Below are positions 19,557-29,269 of a stretch of DNA of 64,000 nt, in pieces. Source of the stretch: Chlorophyllum brunneum. Taxonomy: Eukaryota > Basidiomycota > Agaricomycetes > Agaricales > Agaricaceae. The number at the start of each line of letters is the position of its first letter. The first letter of the stretch is position 1. The position numbers and the translations under genes are program-made. The notes beneath the pieces were generated by a model. That model ran no database searches. It saw only the letters and a list, made by a program, of their open reading frames with translations, and had not been told where the DNA came from. The stretch covers positions 992,001 through 1,056,000 of the forward strand of contig OY756148.1 in the NCBI GenBank assembly GCA_963576785.1, in the 5' to 3' direction.

Positions 19557-21535
19557 ATGCCTACTCGCAGTTCGAGGAGGAGGACGAGTGCCTATCGCGA
19601 GGCCTCCTCAGATGATGACGACATGGCCACTGCCTTCGAGGCAGCAGCCGGTCCCCCCCCCAGGTCTACCCCAGGCCCTTACTCTCTGGGTATCCCCCCC
19701 TATGGTAGCAGTGCCAGGGATACCTACGCCCCCGCAGTTGCCCTTCAGCAGAGGGGATGCACTCTGTTGCGACATGGGTCACCAACCCCCTCTTGACCTA
19801 TCCCAGCTCCTGGTGCAGAAGCCAGGGCTTCGTCCCTCCCCCTGTCTTCCCCTCCCCCTCCCACCCCAGAGGCTATGGAACAGGACGACCAGGAGGAGCC
19901 TACCGCCACCCCCCTCTCTATCCTGGGCATCAATATTAGTACCAGAGAGGATGCTGATGCGATCCAATGGTCGCTCGAGATTGTTGCTGACTTCATGAAG
20001 ACGGCACATCTCATTCCTCAGGAGGATGCTCCGTCCTTCCGTCCCATTGCCTCTCAACTATCTGAGATAGTCCAGACGGTTGCATCCTCCCCCATGTGGT
20101 GTGAAACCTACACAGGGGCAAGTGATTCTCTCTCCCTGAGGGACTCGATTGCTTCGGCATTTCCTGCTCTCCCAGTGGTGACTTATAGGCCCCCGGCTAC
20201 CCCCCCCAGGGTACCAGGACCTTCTACCCTTGGCCCCCCCCAGCGCAGAGCCCCTGTGCAGGAGGAGGATGATCTCATGGATCCAGAGAAGACTCCGGTC
20301 AAACGCCTGCACACAGACCCTAAGAGGAAGGCACCTGTCCGACCTGTTAAGGCCCCTACGAAGCCTCAGGTCCCCTACGAGAGGCCCTCTGGACCTCCTC
20401 CCTCCACGATCGCTTCAAAGCCCAAGCCAGGACAGAAGGCTTACTCAGCTGCAGCAAAACAACTGGCCTCGTCCAAACCTGGGATAGAACCACTCTCTGC
20501 ATTGAAAGTGGCCTTCCCCCACCTCTCTGCAAAGCAGCTTCTCAGTCTTCATTTGCAAGCTGAGGCTGCAAAGCAATCTCCCTCGTCAAATGCTCGCCCT
20601 AAGAAGCCAGCGTTCACGATTCCTGGACCATCGCGAAAGCAGGTCCTAGTTTCCTATGAAGACAAGTCGAATGCTGCAGCTGGTCTCCATACTCTTACCC
20701 AGTAGGCTGTAAGGCATTGAAGGCTGGGAGAAGCTCTCTGATCATGGAAGGTGCCACGCTCACTTACGATGGCTATTCCATGGCCACCAATAAACTCGCC
20801 ACAATCAAGGATATTGAGATCCTTAGGGCATTGGTTGAACGTCTGTCCCCTCCAGGAGTTCCCTTCTGGATTGGACTCCCATCTTCGGTTTCGTACCTCC
20901 GTGTGGTCAACGTCCCATATCTCAAGAACTCTGCCGCTGGAGTTCAGTGTACCCCAGCAGACGTTGAGGAGGTTCTTACCTCATCGGTGCATGCTCCTCT
21001 TATTAGCCTTAAGGGTCCCCCTAGGCTGGTGTGCAACTCCAAGACGTCCGACTTGTGTATGGCGTTCTTCGACATCTGGGACTCTATGAGGGGTACCCGA
21101 GCTCTCGGTCTTCTGAATAAGAAGATCATGTTTGGGAATAAGCAGTGCATTATGCTCTCTACTAACCCTTGCCACAACGAGTCGCTGTGTACCCACTGTT
21201 ACAAGTGGGGCCACGCCTCCTCCTGGTGCAAGGCCGATGGCCCTGCATGTCCCGACTGTGGTGGGGTGCATTCTCGTGCCAACCACCGCACTTTTGCACT
21301 GTGTTGTAAGGGCCAACCGAAGGCTACGCCTCCGGTTCCTGCTACCCCTGTTGGTCAACCATGCCCCCATCCTCCTCGTTGTCATAACTGCAAGAAGGAG
21401 CATCCCGCTGATTCCAGGAAGTGTGCTTTCTGGAACCACAAACACAACTGGGCCTGGCTGACAGCCCGTTATTGAGAGGTGTATGACAGGCGTCGTTGTT
21501 CTCCCATCCCCCCTCATAACCCCCCTTATGCCTAG
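19557..21535 (+). pseudogene. LINE-A ORF1 of the plus copy, disrupted
   Basis: It starts at ATG 19557 with the same N-terminus as the minus copy. In-frame TGA at 19794-19796 corresponds to TGA 18946-18948 in the other copy. TAG at 20703-20705 plus a 1-nt deletion breaks the middle. TGA at 21473-21475 replaces the CGA of A-R-Y-R-E-V. The zinc knuckles (CTHCYKWGHASSWC and two more) are preserved. The stop TAG 21533-21535 overlaps the ORF2 ATG 21528-21530. Confidence 0.85.
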
Positions 21536-22815
21536 GAACAACCTGGACTGTCTGGAGGGCGTTAGGGTATTCTCATTTAATGTCGCAAAGTCATATATTT
21601 ACATTGATGTACTGCTCGAGAAGTTAAAAGATGATTTTGACATTCTCTTTTTCCAAGAACCTCCATGGAGGTTCATCTGCTCCACTCCCTCGACCACTGA
21701 CGTGGAAGGGGATGATGTTACTGGCACACCTAAGCATCCTGACTGGCTTATGGTAGTGCGTCCCCCTACCCAGGGGTCCCTGCCCCGAGTGATGGCATAT
21801 GTACACACTCGGCTGCAATGTCTAAGGCCATCAATGAGGAGGGACCTTGTTGATCACCCTGATATCTTGGCGCTGATGCTCTTCACTGATGTGAAGGCCC
21901 TTAATTTCCTGAATGTCTACTCAGATGATCAGCATACTGCCATCAACTTCCTTCATGGGAAGGTTGATGTTCTTCCCCCATTTGACTTTATGAGTGGGGA
22001 CTTTAACTGTCATTCTTCAGAGTGGGACCCTGAGGTTCTGTATCATTGAACGACAGCTCATAGGCTCATGGAAATGAGCTGCAATCTCAGTCTCGATTTG
22101 GTTATTCCAACCAACCCGGGTCTGACATTTATTTCCCACAACCCAGATCTCCGCCCATCGGTGATTGATCTGGTGTTCGTCTCATCTCCCAATGCATCAA
22201 GGACTTTTCCTTATCAAGATATATCTCTGCAGGGCACTTCGGATCATGTTCCACTGACCGTCACCCTTCCCATCACCCCCGTTGACATCGGGGTTGTCAA
22301 ATCCATCCTACCAAAGGGCTCCGACAAAGAGGAGGCCTTTTTGGGACACATCATCAATGAGGTGACTGATCTTTCTGGTCGTCCCTCTCTGGAATCCCCG
22401 GATCAAGTGGATGCCCTGGCTTCGGCCATGGCTGAAGCCTTCTCCAATGCGTGGACCCACCACTTGAAGGAGATCCGGATTACTCACTGCACTCATCCCT
22501 GGTGGAACAAGGCGTGCTCTATCTCCTTCTCCAGGTACCAGGACTCTCGTAGTCATGGTGACTGGGGGGACTTCAGGCGAGCTTGCACAGCCGCCAAACG
22601 ATGATTCTTCGATTCTAAGATTGAGGAGATTGCCTCCACTAACAAGCAGCCATGGGACCTTATGGAATGGGTCAAGGTGCACAAGTTACCTCCCTGCAAG
22701 GCTATCCAGTTTAATGGATGGCCTTGTTATGGTATGGACTCCCTCTGGGATACCCTCCACTCGATGTACAACTCCGCTGCTGATCGGCGGTGTGATACGT
22801 CTGTCCTTGACCCCC

Positions 22816-22820
22816 TTCTC
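22816..22820. repeat. 5-bp target-site duplication of G2
   Basis: TTCTC here and at 29270-29274 flank the two LTRs of G2. Five bases is the usual duplication for gypsy integrases. Confidence 0.9.
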
Positions 22821-23114
22821 TGTTATGAACTATAGATAGACCGATCATTCCTATCTCGCGCCCGTTACCTCGTGTACCTTCACACCTGTTTCACTCCTCG
22901 TTCCATCTCCTGTTTCATCTCTAAAGGCTATGCCTCCTATCTGACTCGTCTACTCGTCTCCCTTATTATTAGCCGCCACTACTAGTATATAAAGTGTAGT
23001 AATACTTGATGTATTCCTTACACTTTACCAATCGTATCATCCCTTACTCTCTTCTCTACTTCCTTGTCTTTATCCAAAGACTTGCAACCTGAGTCTCAGA
23101 CTAAGGTCGTAACA
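22821..23114 (+). repeat. G2 5' LTR
   Basis: 294 bp, TGTTA...TAACA. It contains a TATA box and the predicted transcript start. Differences from the 3' LTR include TG/CG at position 6, CG/CA twice in the ctcgcgcccgtt segment and CG/CA in ctcgtc, so decay is CpG-biased. Confidence 0.95.
22986..23030 (+). promoter_or_regulatory. G2 promoter and putative self-primer
   Basis: TATATAAA (22986-22993) precedes acactttacca (23020-23030) by the distance expected for a TATA-driven start. That 11-mer is the exact reverse complement of the sequence just downstream of the LTR (23117-23127). In the Tf1/sushi group the first 11 nt of the mRNA fold back and prime minus-strand synthesis. Confidence 0.75.
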
Positions 23115-23116
23115 TT

Positions 23117-23127
23117 TGGTAAAGTGT
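23117..23127 (+). promoter_or_regulatory. G2 primer-binding site (self-primed)
   Basis: TGGTAAAGTGT starts 2 nt after the LTR. It begins TGG like a tRNA-type site, but its complement is present at the predicted 5' end of the element's own RNA (23020-23030), so self-priming is the better explanation. Confidence 0.7.
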
Positions 23128-23207
23128 CATTTGACTCACCTTGCAAGAGAGGTGCCACTATTCATAGCTAGGCTTGGAATAATAGCCTCCGATCAGGACA
23201 ACAGTAC

Positions 23208-24452
23208 ATGAGCAGCAGTAGCTCATCAAGAACACCGAGAAGACACAGAGCTCCGAGACCAACCGACATCCAGGGTTCACCTATAGCAACAGGATCTAAA
23301 CGATCAACCAAATCAGAAATCCCTGAAGGCCTTAAACGGCAGAAATCCGAACACAGCGTAGACGAAAGTACAGCTCTATTTGAAACCGAATTCGACATAG
23401 AAGTCGCCGAAAACACATCCGATATAGATATCGCCGAGACCTACGAGAAAGAAACCGAACACGGTACAGACGAGGAACTAGCCGCATCTGAAGAAGAAAT
23501 CGACATAGAAGTCGCCAACGCCACAGCTGATAGAGAAATCACCAAGACCCATGCAAACGAACACAGCGAACCAGAAACAGAACCAGAAATGACAGAAGAA
23601 GTCAACATCCCAAAAAACCTAGCCCCGGAGCCAGGATATTTCAATGGGGATAGAACCAGATTCGATGATTGGTGGAGAGCCATATCCTTATGGCTGATGT
23701 TCAACAAGATAGAAGAAGAAGAACAGAAAATAGTAGCAATTTTGGCAAGAATGAAAGGGGGGCTAGCAGGCCCTTACGCCAACATGCAACTCCAAGCCAT
23801 CCAGAACAAGAAAACACCAGATTGGGATGATTTTACAAAGGAAATAGAAGCCACATTTTCCTTGGGAAATAGGAAAGCCATAGCAGAAGGAGAAATTGAG
23901 ACGTTCAAACAAGGGAAGAAGAACACGGCAGATTTCTTAATCGAATTCGAGGCATTGAAAGCCCAAGCGGGGACCGACGACACCCACGCAATATTCCTCC
24001 TCAAACGCCACACCCGAGCAGACATCATCCGAACCATAGTAGGCTACCCGACAACCTCTGTCCCAACAACATACACCAAATGGAAAACTACAATCCTTGC
24101 AGTAGGACAAGGGTATGAAACAATGGACATCACCCGAGGAGATGTCAGAACCACCACCAGAGTTACGTATGGAGGTAGAGGACAACCCATGGAGATAGGA
24201 AGACAAAGGGCAGATACCGATCAGAATGGGAAACTGAGGTGCTACAACTGCAACCTCTACGGGCATATCGCCAAATACTGCAGGAAGAAGACGAAAGTCA
24301 CATACACCAAGATAACGTGTTACAATTGTGGCAAACAGGGCCACATCTCGAAGAACTGCCAGGCACCCAAGAAAGCACATATCAGAGAGATCAACGAGGA
24401 AGATGAACGAGAAATGGAGGAGAAAGAGGATTTTGTCGAAGGCTCCAAGTAG
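23208..24452 (+). CDS. gag: G2 Gag
   Basis: Intact, 414 codons from ATG 23208. An acidic, low-complexity N-terminal third precedes the capsid-like core (PEPGYFNGDRTRFDDWW, WLMFNKIEEEEQKIVAIL, MKGGLAGPYANM, FKQGKKNTADFLIEFEAL). Two CCHC zinc knuckles close it (CYNCNLYGHIAKYC and CYNCGKQGHISKNC near residues 344 and 366), followed by an acidic tail. It builds the virus-like particle and packages RNA. Pol follows in the -1 frame. The pol frame is open back into gag except for TGA 24464-24466, so an ancestral -1 frameshift overlap is possible. Confidence 0.95.
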   Translation: MSSSSSSRTPRRHRAPRPTDIQGSPIATGSKRSTKSEIPEGLKRQKSEHSVDESTALFETEFDIEVAENTSDIDIAETYEKETEHGTDEELAASEEEIDIEVANATADREITKTHANEHSEPETEPEMTEEVNIPKNLAPEPGYFNGDRTRFDDWWRAISLWLMFNKIEEEEQKIVAILARMKGGLAGPYANMQLQAIQNKKTPDWDDFTKEIEATFSLGNRKAIAEGEIETFKQGKKNTADFLIEFEALKAQAGTDDTHAIFLLKRHTRADIIRTIVGYPTTSVPTTYTKWKTTILAVGQGYETMDITRGDVRTTTRVTYGGRGQPMEIGRQRADTDQNGKLRCYNCNLYGHIAKYCRKKTKVTYTKITCYNCGKQGHISKNCQAPKKAHIREINEEDEREMEEKEDFVEGSK

Positions 24453-24466
24453 GTGCAAACCCGTGA

Positions 24467-27400
24467 GCCAATAAATCTAGAGTTTCTGTTTTAGCCCATA
24501 ATAGACGATACGTGATCCCCCAGAAACGAAACTCCACGTGCGAACTTCTCCTCGACTCAACAATCCAGACAAGAAAAGGACGCAGACAAATCACAACCCT
24601 TGTAGACTCTGGATGCACCCACATGTGCATAGCACAACGAATGGTAGACGAAGAACAGATTCCGACTAAACCCCTGGAAACCCCGATCAGGGTAATCAAT
24701 GCCGACAGAACAGAAAACAAAAAAGGAGAAATAACGGACAAAGCACAACTGGTATTAAACAACGGCAACCATACAGAACAAATCGACGCTCTAGTAACAC
24801 AATTGGAAAGTGCGGACTTATATCTCGGACACAACTGGCTGGTCAAGCATAACCCGGAGATCGATTGGAACAATCATGTCATACGATTCACCAGATGCCC
24901 AGATGATTGCAAAATATCACATAGCGACATACGGTTCAACGAGAGAATACGGACAATCAGCGAACACATTGAAGAGAAAAAGGCGGACCAGACAAACGAT
25001 GAAGATCTACCACCATACCTCCGACGATACACCCACCTATTCAACAAGAAAAACTTTGACAAACTACCCGAACACACGGTATGGGACCACGAGATAAATC
25101 TATCCGAAGACGCACCCCCGGTACTACAGTCCAAGGTCTACCCAATGACAATAACGGAGAAGCAGGAACTACAGAAATTCCTTGACGAAAACCTCGCCTC
25201 AGGACGAATCAGACCATCACAGTCCCCCTACGCCACCCCATGCTTCTTCATACCAAAGAAGGACGGAACAAAACGCCTGGTACAGGATTACAAAAAGCTG
25301 AATGAACACACCATCAAAGACAAGACACCACTGCCACTCATAGGCGAAGTCCTAGACCGGTTAAAGGACGCGAAGGTATTCAACAAGCTCGATATCATTT
25401 GGGGATATAACAACGTCAGGATCAGAGAAGGGGATGAATGGAAGGCAGCATTTGTAACAAACAGCGGGTTATTCGAACCTATGGTCATGTTCTTCGGGAT
25501 GAGTAATTCACCGGCAACCTTCCAGAGGATGATGAACACAGTATTTCAGGAAATGTTACATGAGGGATCGCTTGTCAACTACATGGACGATTTTGTCATC
25601 CCAGGAACCACACAGGAAGAACTCAAAAAAAGAACAACGCGGTTCTTAGACATTGCAGCCAAGCACCAACTCTATTTCAAACGATCAAAATGTGTGTTCG
25701 ACGCGAAGGAAATACCCATATTGGGCTTTATAGTCGGACAAGGCAGCATCAAAATGGAGGAAGAGAAGGTGAAAGCAGTAAAAGAATGGCCGACACCCAA
25801 ATCCGTAAAAGACGTCGAAAAATTCCTGGGTTTCGCAAACTTCTACCGACGATTCATACAAGACTTCAGTAACATAGCAACACCCCTACACGAGCTGAAG
25901 AAGAAAGATGCGCAATGGTCATGGTCAGAACGACAACAACAGGCGTTTGAGAAGATCAAGGAAAAGATCACGAGCGAACCAGTACTAGCAATGCCTCAAG
26001 ACAAAGGACAATATAGGGTAGAAGTAGACGCATCGGGATATGGAGTAGGAGCGGTGTTGTCACAAAACCAGAATGATCAGTGGCACCCAATCGCCTTTCA
26101 CTCAAGAACAATGACACCAGCAGAACGAAACTACCAAATCTATGACAAAGAACTACTAGCAATCCGGGAAGCAGTCAAAACATGGAGACAGTACCTACTC
26201 GATGCCAATGAACCATTCGAGATATGGACAGACCACAAGAACTTAGAATACTTCAGGAAACCACAACAACTCACAGGACGACAGGCAAGATGGCAACTGG
26301 AACTACAAGAATATCGCTACACGCTAAAACACATACCCGGAAAGACAAACACAAAAGCAGACATACTATCAAGACTAGCAAAAACGGACACCACCAGAGA
26401 TAACACAGATATCACGCTATTACCCGACCACTTATTCGATAACACTATCACCGAGATCAGACAAATTTGGGAAATATCGGGAGAAGAAGACCTGAAACAC
26501 CGATTACGAAAGGAGCAAAGAAGAGAAACACAGTGGCTAAGAGAAAAGGAGAAACGACCAGAGGAGATATGGGAAACTGATGGATTACCCATGTTTGAAG
26601 GAAGAATATATGTACCACCAAACGCCGAGTTACACCAAGAAATACTCCAACAACACCACGACAAAACGGACGTAGGACACCTGGGACAGCACAGAATGAT
26701 CGAACTCCTCAAAAGGACATATTGGTGGCCACAAATGCGCAATGATGTTAAACGGTACATCAAAGGATGCGACACATGTCAGCGAAACAAGATACTCCGG
26801 ATACGACCTACCACACATCTCCATCCACTACCGATACCCATCGGACCATGGGAAGAAATATCAATCGACATGATAGGACCACTACCAGAATCAGAAGGAT
26901 ATGATGCGATACTTGTCATCGTTGATCGTTTCAGCAAAATGATCAGACTACGCGCAGTTAACACCACCCTATCATCCGAAGAGTTAGGAGACATTTATCG
27001 TGATGATATATGGAGACAACACGGGATACCCCGCAGGATCATCAGTGACAGAGGACCACAGTTCGCATCAAAATTCATGGCAGAACTTTGTAGAGCAACC
27101 GGCACCCAATGTAACCTATCCACGGCATACCATCCACAAACAGATGGTCAGACAGAGCGCATCAACCAGGAGGTCGAAGCATACCTCAGAAACGTAATCA
27201 ACCATGCGCAGGACAACTGGAAAAAATGGCTCAGCACGGCGGAATTCCAGTATAACAACAAAACACATAGCGCCACAGGACATTCACCGTTCCAGATAGT
27301 ATATGGATGACATCCATGGAAAGGAGATATCTCAAACACATCCAAGGCACCTGCGATCACGGAACAAATACAAGAGTTACAAGACATGCGCCAAAAAACA

Positions 27401-27934
27401 ATTGAGATGCTACAACAGAGCCAGACGCAAATGGAGAAACGGAATAGCACAAAACCAGAACACGAGTATGAGGCAAGAAGCCAAGTTTGGCTTGAAGCAG
27501 ACAATATTAGGACAACAAGGCCGACGAAAAAACTTGATCATAGGAGATATGGACCATTCCGGGTAAAAGAGAAAATAGGTGAAACAAGCTACCGACTGGA
27601 GCTACCTGAAACATGGGTGATACACGACGTGTTTAACAGCAGACTCCTCTCCCCCTATCACAAACCCGAGTATGACAGCCAGCGCACTCCACCACCACCG
27701 ATCCCCGAGATAATCAATGATGAGGAACACTACGAGGTAGATGAAGTCCGAGGACACCGCACAAAGGGAAAACGAAAACAATACCTAATACACTGGAAAG
27801 GATATACGTCCAAAGAAGATACATGGGAAGATGAAGCAAATCTGGAAAATGCCAAGGAAGCAGTACAAGAGTTTATGAGCAAGATTTTGAGGATGAAACC
27901 TATAAAAAGGGGAGGTAAAAAACAGCAATTATGA
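24467..27934 (+). CDS. pol: G2 Pol: protease, RT, RNase H, integrase, chromodomain
   Basis: One frame of about 1,155 codons, interrupted only by TGA 27308-27310. Protease LVDSGCTHMC; RT (ATPCFFIPKKDG, FNKLDI, MFFGMSNSPATFQ, YMDD); RNase H (VEVDASGYG, YDKELLAI, TDHKNLEYF); integrase HHCC (HDKTDVGHLGQHR ... CDTCQRNK) and D,D,E (SIDMIGPLP, SDRGPQF, TERINQE); then UGA within V-Y-G-UGA-H-P-W; then GPFRVKEKIG (GPY/F) and chromodomain (YEVDEV, LIHWKGYTSKEDTWE). No ATG starts the frame, so it is probably expressed as Gag-Pol. The UGA, followed by C, separates the catalytic core from the chromodomain and is also in G1. It could be decay or regulated readthrough. Confidence 0.93.
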
Positions 27935-28137
27935 ACAACAGACCTCGCATTTCAAGCAAACACTACACTCAATGCATCACTCGCTGCATCCACTTCACCC
28001 TCGACTTCGCCAACTATCTTCATAACACTCCATGCCTGCCGAACACCAACTTACTCCATACCCCTACCTCAAAGAATTCGATGAACTCGTCCCAGAAAGA
28101 ACCAGCCATGAGGAGCTCATGGAAGGAGAGACCCTAG
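27931..28137 (+). CDS. Small ORF overlapping the G2 pol stop
   Basis: ATG 27931 overlaps the pol stop as ATGA. The 68-residue product begins MNNRPRISSKHYTQC and contains FANYLHNTPC, as in the G1 counterpart. It overlaps the start of ORF3 in another frame. It may be a reinitiation leader for ORF3 or may not be translated. No domain recognised. Confidence 0.35.
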   Translation: MNNRPRISSKHYTQCITRCIHFTLDFANYLHNTPCLPNTNLLHTPTSKNSMNSSQKEPAMRSSWKERP

Positions 28138-28868
28138 TCGACACCATGATACTACTGGGCGCAGCAATGAAAGCAACCCAAGAAGGCGCATCTAAAATAA
28201 TGGATACCCTATCCGACGCCACTCCAAGACTCAACCAATTTATCATCAACAAAGGAAGAAGAGACCAATTGGAGAGACACCTATACGAGATCAACGACGA
28301 CCTACAACTAATCGTCATCTCCAATATGCGAGCTCGGATGCATAGCATCCTCATAGCCCTAGCCGAACGACTCAACATGTATGAATCAAGGGGCACAGAA
28401 AATCTCTCCTACCATATCGTTAACCGACTACTTGTTAGTAACGATCCATTTCCCATCCAACATCATATCTGTCATAAATGCGAACAAAAGACACAAGAAG
28501 CAACAGCCGCCAATCAACTACTCCATCCCGACATCGAAGAAGAAGTAGCCCATCTCCAAACCATCCTCACCACGGTAGTACCACCCATCACACCCATAAC
28601 CTTCCATCCACCGCAGGGATACAACACGTTGAAATCGGAAGGCGAAAAGGACAACGAATACTGGAGGAGTATAGTGCACAAGCTCTTAAACAATCACACC
28701 AACGACAACACCACGTACAATAACCATACCCACTTCCTATTCAAAGAAGGACCGCCACACGTGCCCCTCTGGATCGGCTTACGACGTGTCGACAAAACAC
28801 CTCTCATCGGAGGAAACAAGAAGGACTTGGCCAGAGCTCTGGGAGCTGCCATACCTATGAATGAGTAA
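28032..28868 (+). CDS. G2 third ORF (ORF3), function unknown
   Basis: Intact, 278 codons, between pol and the 3' LTR. It is mainly hydrophilic and apparently helical (long stretches such as LVDTMILLGAAMKATQEGASK and RMHSILIALAERLN). The C-terminal half has a proline segment (TVVPPITPITFHPPQGYNTLK), YWRSIVHKLLNN, and WIGLRRVDKTPLIGG. No signal peptide, membrane helix, protease or zinc motif is evident. The old copy G1 keeps an homologous open frame, but the two proteins differ far more than the adjacent chromodomains do. The usual chromovirus plan is gag-pol only, so this is an accessory gene; its role is unknown. Confidence 0.75.
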   Translation: MPAEHQLTPYPYLKEFDELVPERTSHEELMEGETLVDTMILLGAAMKATQEGASKIMDTLSDATPRLNQFIINKGRRDQLERHLYEINDDLQLIVISNMRARMHSILIALAERLNMYESRGTENLSYHIVNRLLVSNDPFPIQHHICHKCEQKTQEATAANQLLHPDIEEEVAHLQTILTTVVPPITPITFHPPQGYNTLKSEGEKDNEYWRSIVHKLLNNHTNDNTTYNNHTHFLFKEGPPHVPLWIGLRRVDKTPLIGGNKKDLARALGAAIPMNE

Positions 28869-28962
28869 ATTCTCATCGCGCCTTCCCACCGTTTCCAAAT
28901 TCCATATGTTTTACTTTACGAAGGACCTTTACAGTAATACGCATCATGAGGGCATGAAGCTT

Positions 28963-28974
28963 GAAAGGGAGGTA
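28963..28974 (+). promoter_or_regulatory. G2 polypurine tract
   Basis: gaaagggaggta lies directly before the 3' LTR (TGTTA at 28976), the expected place for the plus-strand primer. Confidence 0.8.
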
Positions 28975-28975
28975 T

Positions 28976-29269
28976 TGTTACGAACTATAGATAGACCGAT
29001 CATTTCTATCTCGCACCCATTACCTCGTGTACCTTCACACCTGTTTCACTCCTCGTTCCATCTCCTGTTTCATCTCTAAAGGCTATGCCTCCTATCTGAC
29101 TCATCTACTCGTCTCCCTTATTATTAGCCGCCACTACTAGTATATAAAGTGTAGTAATACTTGATGTATTCCTTACACTTTACCAATCGTATCATCCCTT
29201 ACTCTCTTCTCTACTTCCTTGTCTTTATCCAAAGACTTGCAACCTGAGTCTCAGACTAAGGTCGTAACA
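28976..29269 (+). repeat. G2 3' LTR
   Basis: 294 bp and nearly identical to the 5' LTR. Where they differ, this copy keeps CG at position 6 (TGTTACGAAC) but has CA in places where the 5' LTR keeps CG. It is followed by the TTCTC duplication. Confidence 0.95.

Larger units (their letters stand above)
22821..29269 (+). mobile_element. Young Ty3/gypsy chromovirus G2, full length
   Basis: A 6,449-bp element with 294-bp LTRs (TGTTA...TAACA), self-primer and PBS, gag, pol with chromodomain, a third ORF, a polypurine tract and a 5-bp target duplication. It lies inside LINE-A ORF2. The two LTRs differ at only a handful of places, mostly CpG sites, so it is the youngest element in the window. The only clear lesion in gag, pol or ORF3 is one in-frame UGA in pol, and that site is shared with old G1. 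Confidence 0.97.

Noticed and set aside
28032..28868. ORF3 of the gypsy as an envelope gene
   Set aside because: No signal peptide, cleavage site, membrane anchor or cysteine pattern. Position alone is not enough.
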